NCBI GenBank assembly: GCA_963383645.1
Contig: OY726559.1
Location: forward strand, 123,824,721 to 123,888,720
DNA from: Muscardinus avellanarius
Taxonomy: Eukaryota > Chordata > Mammalia > Rodentia > Gliridae
DNA: 64,000 nucleotides
Direction: 5' to 3'
The position numbers and the translations under genes are program-made. The notes beneath the pieces are model-generated. The model had not been told where the DNA came from, did not search any database, and worked only from the letters and a program-made list of their open reading frames with translations. Positions 9,611 through 21,164 of this stretch are shown piece by piece. The first letter of the stretch is position 1. Each line of letters begins with the position of its first letter.

Positions 9611-9988
9611 TTTTTTTTTTTTTGGTAGTACTGAGGGTGCAACCAGGGGCCTTCTACCTCCGGGCTATACTCCCAGACCTATTTTTTTTTTTTATATTTT
9701 ATTTGGAAACTAAGTTGCTCAGAACCTCACTAAGTAGCTGAGGCTGGCTTCGAACCTGTGCGATCCTCCTGCCTTTTATTTTATTTATTTATTTTTTTTT
9801 TTGGTGGTACTGGGGTTCCTGGAAACCCTTCTACCTCCGGGCTATACTCCCAGACCTATTATATATATATGTATATATTTGGAAACAGGGTCTCCTAAGC
9901 CAGCAAGACTGGCTTGGAATCTGCACTATCCTCCTGTCTCCACCTCCCAAGTGCAGGGATAACAAGCATGCACCACCACCTCCAGCTC
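9611..9988 (-). mobile_element. Tandem dimer of two SINEs within one TSD
   Basis: Two antisense copies lie head to tail. The left one (9611-9770, T1-long) lacks its 5' end. A complete T1-short copy (9771-9988) with its own A-rich tail starts exactly where the first breaks off. TTATGCCTGCTTT lies before 9611 and after 9988. No separate TSD was found around the second copy, and the missing 5' end of the first does not reappear, which argues against simple nesting and for a template-switch dimer. Confidence 0.75.
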
Positions 9989-10018
9989 GTTATGCCTGCT
10001 TTTAAAGCTAATTTTTAC

Positions 10019-10186
10019 ACTGGGCGTGGTGGCGCACGCTTGTAATCCCTGCACTTGGGAAGCAGAGACAGGAGGATCACGCTGGCTTAGGAGACCCTGT
10101 TTCCAAATGAAAAAGTATAAAATAGGTCTGGAAGTATAGCCCGGAGGTAGAAGGGCTTCCAGGAACCCCAGTACCACCAAAATAAA
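10019..10186 (+). mobile_element. Young SINE, T1-short
   Basis: CTGGGCGTGGTGGCGCACGC to AACCCCAGTACCACCAAAAT. The TSD is AAGCTAATTTTTA on the left and AAGCTCATTTTTA on the right. Confidence 0.88.
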
Positions 10187-10194
10187 TCAAGCTC

Positions 10195-10925
10195 ATTTTT
10201 AGAACTCTTATTTTTTAAATACTAGGATTAAGAAACCCAGTCCAATAAGCTCAAGAGAAGAAATTATGTCTCTCATTTGGAGAGAGGGCACCAATAGTAC
10301 AAACCCAAAGGCTGATTTTTCTAAGGATATGACTCAACAAATACCCTGAACCTCTGGGGATTATTTTACAACCTCTAGAATACCTTCCAGCTTTCTGGAT
10401 GACTTTCAGTGTCCTGCCCCCTCCATGCCTGGTGTCATTTAAGTTACTGAAGTCTTCCAGTTTGGCTATACATTGTACATTCCACACCAATATATTTTTT
10501 CTTTACAAGGTAGAAAATAACATCCCACAATTTTATATATAACATTCATTTTTATTTAACAGGTACCTTCATCAGATATTCATTGAAAAGGGGTTCAACA
10601 GCTAGATAGGGAAAGGGGCCGTGTCCAGAATTTTTCATACCAAACTTCCCAGTATATGTGAAGAATAAAAATCATTTTTGTTTCAGTCTTTCAGTCAGAG
10701 AATAAAAATAAGCTGTAGGCATATCAGAATAGGAGAGAGAAGATGCAATGTTAATAAAAACGAAAAAACAGGGGAGGGTCAAGGGACAACATACGGGACC
10801 GTTCAATCCCAACTTTCTAAGGATCCTGGAGTTGTCTTCACCACTTTAGGCAGGGAGGCTCAAGACCCTGGGTTCATGCCTAATTCCCACTGAGGGGCTC
10901 CACATCTGTCTGACTCCATATCTGT
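10195..10925. other. Single-copy DNA, nothing recognised
   Basis: AT-rich on the whole, with short frames on both strands. No known repeat, RNA or exon-like conservation could be recognised by eye. Confidence 0.5.
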
Positions 10926-10926
10926 T

Positions 10927-11121
10927 AGCGGGGTGTGGTGGCGCATGCTTGTAATCCCCGCGCTTGGGAGGTTGAGACAGGAGGCTCGCACGAGTTCAAA
11001 GCCAGCCTCAGCTACTTAGTGAGACCCTGTTTCCAAATAAAAATATAAAAAAGGTCTGGGAGTATAGCCCGGAGGTAGAAAGCCCCTGGGTTCTACCCCC
11101 AGTACCACACACACAAAAAAA
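10927..11121 (+). mobile_element. Dimeric SINE, T1-long
   Basis: GGGTGTGGTGGCGCATGCTT to TACCCCCAGTACCACACACA. ATCTGTTAG and ATCTAATTAG lie at the two ends. Confidence 0.87.
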
Positions 11122-11184
11122 TCTAATTAGCATGGCCAAGATATTATTATGTTGACTTAGTTTGGTTTGGTTTTAATTTATTTC

Positions 11185-11286
11185 AATTGTTTCTGTTTTG
11201 TTTTTGGTATTAGCAATTGACTGCAGGGACATTCTACCTCTGAGTTATACCTCCCAACCTTATTTTAATTTTTACTTTGAAACAGA

Positions 11287-11317
<31 letters not shown>

Positions 11318-11625
11318 GGTGGTACTGGGGGTGGAACCCAGAGGCTTTCTACCTCCGGGCTATACTCCCAGACCCATTTTATATTTTATTTGGAAACAGG
11401 GTCTCACTAAGTTGCTGAGAGCCTCACTAAGTAGCTGAGGCTGGCTTCGAACCTGTGCGATCATCCTGTCTCAGCCTCCCAAGTGCTGGGATTACAAGCG
11501 TGCACCACCATGCCCGGCTGAAACAGGGTGTTTTTAAGTTACCATCTGCTGGCCTTGAACCTGAGATCCTCCTTTCTCAGCCTCTCAAGTACTAGGATTA
11601 GAGGTGTGCACCACCTCACTTGGTG
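11185..11625 (-). mobile_element. Old SINE split by a younger SINE
   Basis: The ID half and linker are at 11185-11290 and the B1 half (GATCCTCCTTTCTCAGCCTC) at 11519-11625. The younger copy between them duplicated TGAAACAG. Confidence 0.8.
11291..11518 (-). mobile_element. Young SINE, T1-long
   Basis: A T-tract of about 27 is followed by GGTGGTACTGGGGGTGGAAC. It retains the central block (TCACTAAGTTGCTGAGAGCC) and ends CACCATGCCCGGC. Confidence 0.9.
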
Positions 11626-11671
11626 AAGACTGGTTTATAACTTTTTATAGAGACACTTCTTGTTTAGTTTA

Positions 11672-11814
11672 CATTTTGGGGGGTACTGGGGTACTACGCC
11701 TTATTTGTTTATTTTTACTTTGAAACTGGGCCTTACTAAATTGCTGAGGCTAATCTTGAACCTGTCTCAGCCTCCCAAGTACTGGGATTACAGGTGTACA
11801 TTACCATGCCTGGT
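11672..11814 (-). mobile_element. Old SINE fragment
   Basis: The ID half is shortened to GGGTACTGGGGTACTACG. The B1 part CAGCCTCCCAAGTACTGGGA is clear. Confidence 0.7.
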
Positions 11815-11819
11815 ATCCG

Positions 11820-12066
11820 GAAGTCTTTAAAGCCCTCGAATACTAAGCGACATGATGACGGTGGATGGCAGCCCAGGAGGGGGCGCTAGGTAATAACAGG
11901 AAGGCCTGGGATCCGCCGGGCGGGTGGCGGCAGAGTGCGCAGGCGCAGGAGAGCGCTCCCAGGCTCTCTGCAGCCCAGCTCAGGGTTAGTGCTCAGAAAA
12001 TTCCTGTTCCTGCAGAAAGAGCGATATTTCAGGGTCTCCGTGTTCTCTACCGTCCGCGGTCCTTTT
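11820..12066. promoter_or_regulatory. CpG-rich patch with CTCF and NRF1-like motifs
   Basis: About ten CpGs fall within roughly 110 bases (11850-11960), unlike the CpG-poor flanks, and more follow at 12040-12062. TGCGCAGGCGCA at 11936-11947 matches the NRF1 palindrome type. Together with the CTCF site this suggests an unmethylated regulatory element or a small CpG-island promoter. No exon was identified beside it. Confidence 0.4.
11873..11886 (+). promoter_or_regulatory. CTCF-binding motif
   Basis: CCAGGAGGGGGCGC matches the 14-base core CCASNAGRKGGCRS at every position. The following TA agrees with the extended motif. Occupancy is unknown. Confidence 0.6.
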
Positions 12067-12069
12067 GAT

Positions 12070-13384
12070 GGGGAAAGCCAATACCACGTTACAGAATTGA
12101 AAGATTAAAAAGAATTTACACGCCAAAAAAACGGAGGTTAATTTTCAGGCGACCGCAAAGCACAGCATCTTAACACCAGAAGCTGAGCGTGTCTCTTATC
12201 TCTGCAGCTTTGGGTTTCCATTTCACTCTTTATAACACGGAAGACTCAGAGGATAACATTCAGAATCTTCTGTGTTTTATGTTATATGGTCAGGCATTTC
12301 CTCAAACTTTCTACTTTGAAAATGTTTAGTCTATAGGAAAGGTGAAAGAATTGAACTAGCATACCTTCACCCAGATTCTCCAAGTGTTTTGACATTTTGC
12401 AGTGTTTGCCTTATCTCTGTCTCTGTTGCCGTCTACTAAAGAGAGGTAGGAGGAAATACACACACACACATACTCTATGTATGTAATTATCTTTCATTAA
12501 ATCATTTAAACTGAAGAGCTGCACAGTGACGGAGAGAGCGCTCTGGTAGTATTTGAGGCCCTGAGGCCATTTCTCCACCTTCACCTTCCCCAGAGCACAA
12601 ACTAAAACTAAGAGATGGCAGGATCATTGCCGGAACAAGATCAGCTTCCTTCCCCGAAGATGGTTGGCCTCTCTCATCCAATCCTCGAACCCTTCCAACC
12701 CTAACAAATCTGTGAATGTCACTGGAGGTGGAATGCATGGGGGCGGGGGTCCTTCCCTTATCATGAAGGCCCAGGCAGTGGGAGGGTCTCTGTCCTCCGT
12801 GTGAAAGGGCACAGCGGCCTCCACAGCAGGATGGCCTTGAACTGGCATCCGGGTCGGTTCAGCAGTGCAGTTGCTGGCTCCCCAGATGTCTGCATACTAC
12901 TTCAGAAGCAGAGACCTTATCTTATACAAGCTGCGTTCTCTTCTTATCCTAGGAGAGGAAGAAAGATTTTAGCTTAGCATTAAGAACCAAAGGAAGAAGA
13001 CCTCTGTGTCAGTGGACTTAATTGGTCCATTTTTCCTCCATTGGTGTTCTGGCAGTCATTTGCCTGGATGATGGATGCTATGTGTGATTTACGACACGGA
13101 ACCTTCCAACCTTGTTCCCCCACCGCCCCGCCTCCCATGTACTTAGTATTCCCGTGCTGCTGAAAGCCTCCTCTTATTTGGGGTGTGCAGTTCTTGCACA
13201 TGAAGGGTCTTTGGGGGATCAGGTTCTTCCCGAGCCAGAGATATAATTCCATCTGGGTGGGTATCTGCCAAGATGTGCAGCATGGGCATTTTCCCAGTGA
13301 CCAGACATCAAAAGCCGGCAGGATTGCAGCAGGATCACCCAGAAACATAAGCTACCACCTTCAGTAATCCACACACTAGATTAT
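12070..13384. other. Single-copy DNA, no gene recognised
   Basis: It is free of SINEs. Frames of 60-120 codons overlap on opposite strands (notably around 12500-13350), which is typical of chance frames. A short (CA)n run lies at about 12458-12471. Confidence 0.5.
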
Positions 13385-13480
13385 ATTTTCAAAACGTACA
13401 TTCTCTGCACCCATGTGTCTACTCCACACGGTGTTTGCTCAGGAAATGTTGGTTGAGTAAGTGAATCACTGAGCTAATTA
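13385..13480 (+). mobile_element. L2 3' end
   Basis: GTGTTTGCTCAGGAAATGTT followed by TGAGTAAGTGAATCACTGAG is the decayed L2 terminus (pattern TGCTCAATAAATGTTTGTTG plus GAATGAATGA). Confidence 0.6.
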
Positions 13481-15021
13481 ATTTGCTGAGTAGATGAGTC
13501 AGAGTTCTTGGTTGCAAGCGCTAGAAACTCTGTATAAACTTAGTTATACCAGCTTCTTCCAAGAACATGGGCCCTAATACAGATTCAAACTCAGTTCCTT
13601 CCCCCAAAATGGTGGATGGATGGATGGTCCAGTAAAAAATAATAATAATTTTAAAAAGTTGAAAGAAAATACATCTCAGGCTCCTGACTTGTACAGATGA
13701 GCACATTTGGACAATGAACTTAAGTTGTTGGACACTCAAGATTAGAAGAAAATGCGGCAGATTCCTTTTCATAACAGAATTTTAACAATAAGGCCAAAAA
13801 GTTTTCTGGAAATAAGCATATACAAAAGAATTGCAGCGGGGTTTTATATGCAAGGTGTCACATGAGATTGTAGACAGCACCCCCAGTTATGGTTTCACCA
13901 ACACAGAAAAGAAAAATCTAATGTGAATATTTTCTGCAGGCAAATTGTATCCCACAATGTTCACACCGAGCGTGCAGGAGGCCAGGTGCGTTGCGCCTCC
14001 TCTGCAGTTCTGCCCAGATGCACCCAGAGAAGGCGATGTGCCCACGGGCCCCAGCAGACCTCTGTCCAGCAGCAGATGTCGAAAGCAGGGCCTGGGCATG
14101 GGCTGCGCCTGCGGGAACACAAGCACATCTCCGACAGCTCGGCAGGCCCTCTCTGCAGGGACGGCTTAGCCTCCACACAGAAGGAACTCTGGCACCGTGT
14201 TCTGGAAGGCCAAAACTGGACATGGGCTGAAGCCCAACAGCAGCAGAAGTCTCTACGGATGGAAACAATACTTCTTTCTTCTTTTTCTGGAAGGACTTCC
14301 GAAGCTGCTGGAGCTCCAGCACAGCAGTGGGGCCTCCGTGGCCGGGAGGCAGCCTTCCAGCACCAGGGTCCTTGTCACAAACCGCACCGCCAACCGTGGG
14401 GGGACATTGGAAGCAAGGAAGTGAATTCTAATATTCTTTTAACATAGAAGAGAGTTGGCAATTAGGGTGTAAACAGCACTCAGCTTGATGCTTATAAAAA
14501 CATCCCAATTTCCACAGACCTTAACCTCTCTCCAAAAGACTTGAGAGAGTATGTGCGTGTGTGCTCATTTTAGAAAGAAATCCAGATGAAGACAAAAATA
14601 AAATTAGGTTGGTTAGACGAAGTGTGGCATGAAAGTGGGTTTTCCAGAGATGCACACACGTGATTCTGTTCCAGCTGAATGAGGTCTGTAGGTCGAGGAC
14701 TGCCTGGCTCTGTGCAGAGCTGCTGGCCCAGTGCAGGGCGAGGGAGGGTGGTGTGTCCTGCTCAGGCGACACGGCCTTCACTTCTGTTGGAGACGACCCC
14801 GTGTTCCCCTCCATGCTCTACTGACTCAACTCAGACCCCTTAGCCCTGGGTCGGTCTCCACACTGCAGCTCAACTCATCCCCAAACCCCTGCCCACCGTC
14901 TCTGTGGGTGCCCCAAACTCTGCGTAAGCCTTAAATTCAGTGGCCTGGAAGGCTGGGCTCTTGTTAGAGGAGTGTGGTTCAAGCAGATGGAAGAGATAAC
15001 GACACAAGTTTGCTCACCCTT

Positions 15022-15025
<4 letters not shown>
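13481..15025. other. Single-copy DNA with a GC-rich, frame-dense core
   Basis: Between about 13920 and 14450 the sequence is GC-rich and frames of 70-174 codons are open in several frames on both strands. None shows a recognised domain or any sign of preferred coding strand. A (GGAT)n run lies at about 13615-13628. I cannot exclude a non-coding exon. Confidence 0.4.

Positions 15026-15068
<43 letters not shown>
15026..15068. repeat. (GT)n microsatellite
   Basis: About 21 GT units, with no SINE attached, unlike most dinucleotide arrays here. Confidence 0.95.
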
Positions 15069-15071
<3 letters not shown>

Positions 15072-16845
15072 CAGAGCAGCGGTGGGAGTAGAGGAAGAGT
15101 TAACGGAAGAGGCTATTCTGCTCACCCTGGAATGGATTGATCCTAAGAGTGGACCTGAAGGTATAATTACTGTGTCATAGCAGAGGACTCGGATAGAGCT
15201 TGGGAGGCGGGACAGGCTGCCCTCTGTCTCCCCCTGCTACAGTCCCTCCCACTTCCCATCCATGGCCACACTCCTGGGTACCACACCCTGGACCCCATCC
15301 CCATGGCACAGACCCACACTTAGGCTGGGCCTGGGGAGACTGGGCTGTGCAGATAGGAGGCTGAGAGAGAGTGAGAATTTCTGGGTTTCTTCCAGGGAAA
15401 CTTGCCCTGGGGTCTAAATGGAGGGTAGAGACAGTGGAGGCGGGGGAGGGGGGCACAAGATCTGGAATCTTTATCTTCACTTTGCATATAATAACAATGC
15501 TCCCAAGATGGGTAAACAGACGACTCTCACACAAAGGGCACCTGATCAGACTGTTTTCCTAATCTGATGACATATATTTGTCTCAACTTTGCAGACAGGA
15601 AACCTAGCCCCAGGAAAGCAACATCATTCTTCTCAAAGAAAGAGCAAAATGTACATTTGAATTTGAGTCTTCTGCCCCACCAAGTATGCTGATGATAATG
15701 CAACACATGAGCTTTGGCCATTATTTTACATACAGAAGAATTAATAAGACAAGGAGAAAGAAAACAGGAGAAATCTCCTCTATGTCCCTGTTAAAAAGAA
15801 AAACCAATTCCAATAAATCCTCTGACATGAACTGATTCTTAGACGTACTAACTACAGAACTCAGTGCAATAATGGGTATGAGCCATGTCTGAATAGTAAA
15901 TGTCTTACAAGTTTTATTTCATTATTATAATCTAATCAAATCCATACACATGATATTTTCACAAATTGTATCTTTGATGGTGTCTATAATATTTTGATTT
16001 TCTCTAAGAGATTACGGGTTAAATTACGGGTTAAAAAGGCTTCCTAGGCTTATAGTACTTCACAAGATGAGAAAGAATGCCAGTAAAGGCATAGTTTTTG
16101 TCCCAAAGACAAACTGGTATCTTTATAATCTGGTTTCTGCGATTCCAACCCCCTCACCCCTCCACACACACCTGGATGGAAGAGAACAGAAGTTAATTTA
16201 GGCATACTGCCACGAGGGGGCGGCAGAGGGACATGGACTGCAAAATCTGATCCCACAGGTGGGATTTGCTAAAAATACAGATTTTGGCTCTGGATTCAAA
16301 CCCCACGGTTTGTAATCATACATTTTCCTATTTCTTATTATTAGAAGCATTTGTTGAAATGGAAAACTGTAAGATAGCTATGTACAAACATTTTAAAATA
16401 GCTCTTTAGAAGGGTTTCGTGAATGAGCAGTTATATTTTCCTTCAGTCTGTTAATGTTCCTCTTTTTCTCACAGATAACTTCAAAGAAAAATGACTGACA
16501 CCTATGTTTCGTTAATGTTAAACCCAAAGGTCTCTCGGTTGTATTTGGTAAACTTCCAAAGCTCAGTTTCAGGCTGACCTTTCTCCTGGCATCTGCTTCT
16601 CACACCAGTGTAAAAAAGAATAGTGCAAGCAATTGGAAAAATAGTGGCAGGAGGGGCTTGGAGGGTGACAAAATGTCCCGCTGCTGGCGTGGAAAAGCCC
16701 ACAACCAGGAAAACCCCTCGGACCCAAGAAAACCTAAAGAAAAATATAACCTATCTCCGACCCTCTACTCCCAAACCTTCTTTTCTTTCTATTTGGAAAA
16801 AATAAGTGAAGAACCCCTCAAATCCCATGTATAGGATCCCCTTTA
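15069..16845. other. Single-copy DNA, no gene recognised
   Basis: SINE-free. The only recognisable signal is the CTCF motif at 16210. Confidence 0.5.
16210..16223 (+). promoter_or_regulatory. CTCF-binding motif
   Basis: CCACGAGGGGGCGG fits CCASNAGRKGGCRS at all 14 positions. It has the same orientation as the site at 11873, about 4.3 kb away. Confidence 0.6.
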
Positions 16846-17312
16846 GTCGGGCAGGGTGGGCACGCCTGTAGTCCCAGCATTTGGCAGGTTGAGACAGGAG
16901 GGTCACGAGTTTGAGGCCAGCCTCAGCAACCTAGCAGGGCCCCCAGCAACTTAGCGAGATCTTGTTTCAAAATAAAAAAATAAAAAGAAGCCAGGCATGG
17001 TGGCGCACGCTTGTAATCCCAGCATTCTGGAGGCTGAGACCGGAGGAGGATTGTGGTTCACGGACAGCCTCAGCTACTTAGTGAGGCCCTTCGCAACTTA
17101 GTGAGAGCCTGTTTCAAAATAAAGAATAAAAAATAGGGCAGGGGGTTAGCTCGGAGGTCAAATACCCCTGGGTTCCATCCCCAGACCTGCAAAAAAAAAA
17201 AAAAAAAAGCACAAAAGAGGAGTTGGATTGTGGCTCACAGGTATAATACCCCTGAGTTCAATCTTCCATACCAAAAAAGAAAGAAAAGAAAGGAAAGAAA
17301 AGACAAAGAATG
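16846..17312 (+). mobile_element. Old SINE split by a younger SINE
   Basis: The left half (GTCGGGCAGGGTGGGCACGC) lies at 16846-16986. The ID half (TTGGATTGTGGCTCACAGGT) and an AAAG-type tail lie at about 17210-17312. Confidence 0.8.
16987..17207 (+). mobile_element. Young dimeric SINE, T2
   Basis: AAGCCAGGCATGGTGGCGCA to CATCCCCAGACCTGC plus an A-tail, inserted in the linker of the older copy. Confidence 0.88.
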
Positions 17313-17692
17313 CCCTTTAAAGTGAGTCTTGGCACTCGCCAGGGCTGTGCGTTACCTGGCGGCAGCAGTGTAGATGGACGCATAAACCTATGTGCTGCTG
17401 ATGTGGCTGGGAGCAGGTGGCCACGCCAGGAAACGGGCCCTCCCAGAAGTCCCTGGGTGCATCATGCCAACCTCTTGGGAGGCTGCTTCACCCTGAATCC
17501 TCCAACGAGACTGCCGGTGGCAGGGAGGCAGGAGAGAGAGCCCGAGATGACGGAGGCTGCAGCCTGGAGCAGAGGCTGGAGGCTCCTGCCAGAGCCAGGC
17601 CACCGCCAGCTGGGCTCCGCAGGAGGGCACAGGCACAGCCCTGCAGTGTCCCGAGGTAGGCTGGGAAACTGGAAAATGAAAATATCTTTAAG
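17313..17692. other. GC-rich single-copy stretch
   Basis: A frame of about 165 codons runs through and into the next SINE, but frames on the other strand are equally open and no domain is recognisable. Confidence 0.4.
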
Positions 17693-17919
17693 GCCGGGCG
17701 TGGTGGCGCATGCTTGTAATCCCCGCGCTTGGGAGGCCAAGACAGGAGGATCGCGCAGGTTCGTAGCCAGCCACGCTGGCTTAAGAGACCCTATTTCAAA
17801 AATATAAAATAGGTCCGAGAGTGTAGCCCGGAGGTAGAAGGGCTTCCAGGAACCCCAGTACCACTCCCCCCCCCAAAAAAAAAGAAAAGAAAGAAAAGAA
17901 AAGAAAAGAAAAGAAATGA
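17693..17919 (+). mobile_element. Young SINE, T1-short, with (AAAAG)n tail
   Basis: GGCCGGGCGTGGTGGCGCAT to AACCCCAGTACCACTC, then a C-run, an A-run and about seven AAAAG/AAAG units. TGAAAATATCTTTAAG before it is repeated in expanded form after it. Confidence 0.88.
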
Positions 17920-18636
17920 AAATAAAATATCTTTAAGGAAATGACCCCAAACGACGACTCCACGGACTGGGTGAAATGCTAAGGCTGCTTTGTGACTTGC
18001 TTTCCTGAGTAGCTCACTAGTCATTACATTCATTTTCTGGATTCTTTGATGCACCTGGTCTGATCACAGTTTAACACTGCCTTAGGAAGACCGTTCTTTC
18101 TCATGTTTGTGTTGTCTGGCACAGAATCCGACAGATCCTGCTGGACACCTGTCACCTGCCAGCAGCTCTGATGGAGAAAGTCAGGGAACGTGGTCATGTT
18201 CTTATAAACCGAGGTCTGGTTAGAATTCGCTCCAGGCCTCACAGAGTAGAAGGGAGATGCCGTCCATGCAAGCGTGTGGCAAGGGGCCTGTGTGCTGCGG
18301 GCGGCGCTAGGGGAAAAAAGAGAGCGCGCGGGGAGCGAACAGCAGAGGAGCAGCGGCATGAACTCTAACGGAACGACACGTTTATTTTTTGACTCTCAGG
18401 CTGGGAGCTGAAGACAGCTGAGAGATGTGGTCGCGTTCCTAACTTGGCAATGAATAAGCAGACTCTAATTTATAATCGTACGGGTGTTGGGCTGCCGTAT
18501 GCTATGTGGATAGCTGTGGGTCCTTTGAAGAAAAGAAATCCTGGGAAGACAAGGTCCTTTTGTGCTACTCACTGGCTCTCCTGACTGAGATCTGTCTTGC
18601 TTGGCAAAGATAAAAGGAAGCCCACCTGGATAGAGT
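17920..18636. other. Single-copy DNA with a small CpG-rich patch
   Basis: At 18290-18395 CpGs cluster (GCGGGCGGCGCTAGG, GAGCGCGCGGGGAGCGAAC). No gene or start site could be tied to it. Confidence 0.4.
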
Positions 18637-18803
18637 TGTCAGATTAAAATATAGGCCATCCAGTTAAATTTAAATTTCAGACAGGGAACAAAAGCATTTT
18701 TAATATAAGTATGTTGCAAGGCTTGCAGGAGACATACTGATCCTAAAAATATTATGTGTTGTTTATCTGAAATTCAAATGTAACTGGAAATCCTGCATCT
18801 TCG
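18637..18803. mobile_element. Palindromic DNA-transposon fossil
   Basis: The left arm (CCAGTTAAATTTAAATTTCA) and right arm (TGAAATTCAAATGTAACTGG) are imperfect reverse complements, each about 70 bases, meeting near 18718. I recognise this as a mammal-wide palindromic element of the non-autonomous DNA-transposon kind. The family name is not assigned. Confidence 0.55.
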
Positions 18804-18999
18804 TTTTGATGAGGTAGAATAGAAGAAATAAAATTGTAGGTGGAAAGAAAATGTATTAGGAAGGAAAGAAAAAATATGGTTTTAAAATCTGAAATCTTCA
18901 GTTTAACAGAGCTTGGTTATTCTTAAAAAAAAAAAAAATCCAGGCCCATACTTTTAAATCAAAATGGGCTGGCCTAGAAAATTCCTGAGGTGATTAAAC

Positions 19000-19420
19000 T
19001 TGAGCTCCATCTTTTGTCGAAGCTCCACTCACCTTCAGGAATATCCACAAAAAGTTCACACCTTTTTGTTAAAGAGCCTGCACCCAGTTTCATGTCTCTG
19101 CTCTCTGAAATTCTTATCCAAAAGGAATTCCATCTTTTATGAACCAGGAAGCTTCAAAGAAGGAACCCACTATCCCATGAGACCTGGCCACCCGTCTCTA
19201 GAGGGTTCTTCTACTATAAGTGGAGCTCCGAAGCACTCTTGGCCACTTTGAGCCATTTATGAGCCATTTGAGCTGCTTGGGGGCCATTTGGGGCAGCTCT
19301 GGGGCAGTTTGGCAGCTCATGGTCTCTCTTCTCGGGTCTCTCTCGTGCTCTTTTGAGGTGGCCCGCAATTCCCCTGAACGTGTATAATTACTTTAGTTGA
19401 AAACCTCTGCCTTTATCTCT
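19000..19420 (+). mobile_element. Possible LTR-like sequence
   Basis: TCTACTATAAGTGGAGCTCC could be a TATA region. It is followed about 100 bases later by TCTCTTCTCGGGTCTCTCTC, resembling an R/U5 segment. GAGCCATTT is repeated at 19251 and 19260. Termini and TSD were not found, so this is tentative. Confidence 0.25.
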
Positions 19421-20697
19421 GGCACATTTTGAAATTCTTTTTGCCACGGAAGCCAAGAACCACAGAAGTTATCATGTTGCCCATGACAACTCGTTAGATC
19501 TTGCAATCCTACACCCTGAAGATGAAATGAAAAGACCCCTGAGAGGGGAAGAGGGATGCTGTCACTAAGGCACGGGAACCGACTAGAATGCAGCCACGCC
19601 CAGAGTGAGGGAGAAAGGCACAGAGGAGGAGAGCCGGTGGGGAAGGGTGGGGACGCCAGGCGCCGGGCATCATTGGATTTGGCCTTTTGGAGACAGACGT
19701 TGCTCATTTTCAAGTGCTGGAAGGCTGGCCTTTTAAACTTAACTGAGCATCCTAGGCAAAACGCCTCGATTACAGACGCACTCAGATGAATCCGAGTGGG
19801 TGGGAGGCAGTGGAAGGGGCAGAGAGGTGGCAGTACAAACCCAGGAGGATGAGATGAGGGAGCAAGGGTACAGAGGGCTCCTGGGGAGCATCAGCTCCTC
19901 CCTGTAGGACTGGCCCTGTGCAGAGAGGCCAGAGGCCAGGCTTCAGGCACCACGAGGACACCAGAGTGGAGTCTGTCCATCAGAGGATAGGAACCTGCAG
20001 CCCCCACCCCTTTGCTGGTGACCAGAGTTGCCTTCCATCTCCTCCTCAGGAACTCCAGGTGCAGAAGAGGACAGGAGCAGGTCGAGGGCCTGAAGACATC
20101 AGGAGGACGTGAAAGTTTGCAGATGGAGCCATGGGAGCCTAGGTACCCACTCTGCCCCAACCCCGACCCGGCTTGGTCAGGGGAAGGCTCCCCCAGCGAG
20201 AGGGAAGGCTCCAGGGAAGGGCCTCATGGGTCAGCACCCTGCCCACCTCCCAGAGCTTCCCGCTCTTATGCAGAGGTCTGAGTGCAAGCAGACAGCATCA
20301 GGTGTAGGAGGGAACGTCCATCCTCACCTAAATGCCATCCCTCTAAATAGACCAAAGAAAACTGCATGAATAGGGCACAATGCCAAATACAGAGGGAAAA
20401 CCCTTTAAAACAACTTAACTAATATCCTTAAATAGATGAGAGAGTACATACTCTTTCTTCTCAATAAAAACAGAATATAATTAAAACAACTGGAGGACAA
20501 AATAATGTTGGACATTTTAAGTATGATACTATAATATACATTTAATAGAGGGCTTAGAATACAAAGAATAGGGGGGTTTCTCATAAAATTGAACAAAACA
20601 TGGAAATATGGGAAATATGACAGAAAAATACTTTAAAAAACATATAGAATCAATTCAGGAAAACCTATAGGCACTTCAGAAAACAGAAGAAAGGAAA
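19421..20697. other. Single-copy DNA, no gene recognised
   Basis: 19550-20290 is GC-rich with short frames on both strands. From 20340 it becomes AT-rich. No repeat family identified. Confidence 0.45.
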
Positions 20698-20893
20698 TTA
20701 TGGTGCATGCTGTAATCCCAGCGCTTGGGAGGCTGAGACAGGAGGATCGCACAGGTTCAAAGCCAGCCTCAGCTACTTAGTGAGGCTCTCAGCAACACAG
20801 TGAGACCCTATTTCCAAATAAAGTATGTAATAGGTCTGGGAGTATAGGCCGGAGGTCGAAAAGCCTCTGGGTTCTACCCCCAGTACCACACAA
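20698..20893 (+). mobile_element. Dimeric SINE, T1-long, slightly 5'-truncated
   Basis: It starts at TATGGTGCATGCTGTAATCC without the GCCGGGCG leader and ends TACCCCCAGTACCACAC. Confidence 0.85.
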
Positions 20894-20931
20894 AATAATT
20901 GATATTGAAAGAGTCTTAAAACTGAATAATA

Positions 20932-21148
20932 GCTGGGCATGGTAGCGCATACTTATAATCCCAGTACTTGTGAGGCTGAGATAGGAGGATTGTGGTTCAA
21001 GGACAGCTTCAGCTACTTAGTGGCCCTTTGCAACTTAGTAAGACCCTGTTTCAAAAAAAAAAGAATAAAAAACAGGGCCGAGGGTGTAGTTCAGAAGTAC
21101 AATGCCCCTGAGTTCCATCTCCAGCACCTCATAAAACAAAAATAAACA
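20932..21148 (+). mobile_element. Dimeric SINE, T2-like
   Basis: AGCTGGGCATGGTAGCGCAT to GTTCCATCTCCAGCACC and an A-rich tail. Confidence 0.83.
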
Positions 21149-21164
21149 ATAACAGCTAACATTT

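Noticed and set aside
13923..14447. Open frame of 174 codons as a possible gene
   Set aside because: Several other frames on both strands are open over the same GC-rich stretch, no domain is recognisable, and no splice or promoter context supports it.
19000..19420. Firm annotation as an LTR
   Set aside because: No terminal TG/CA pair or target duplication was found; kept only as a low-confidence feature.
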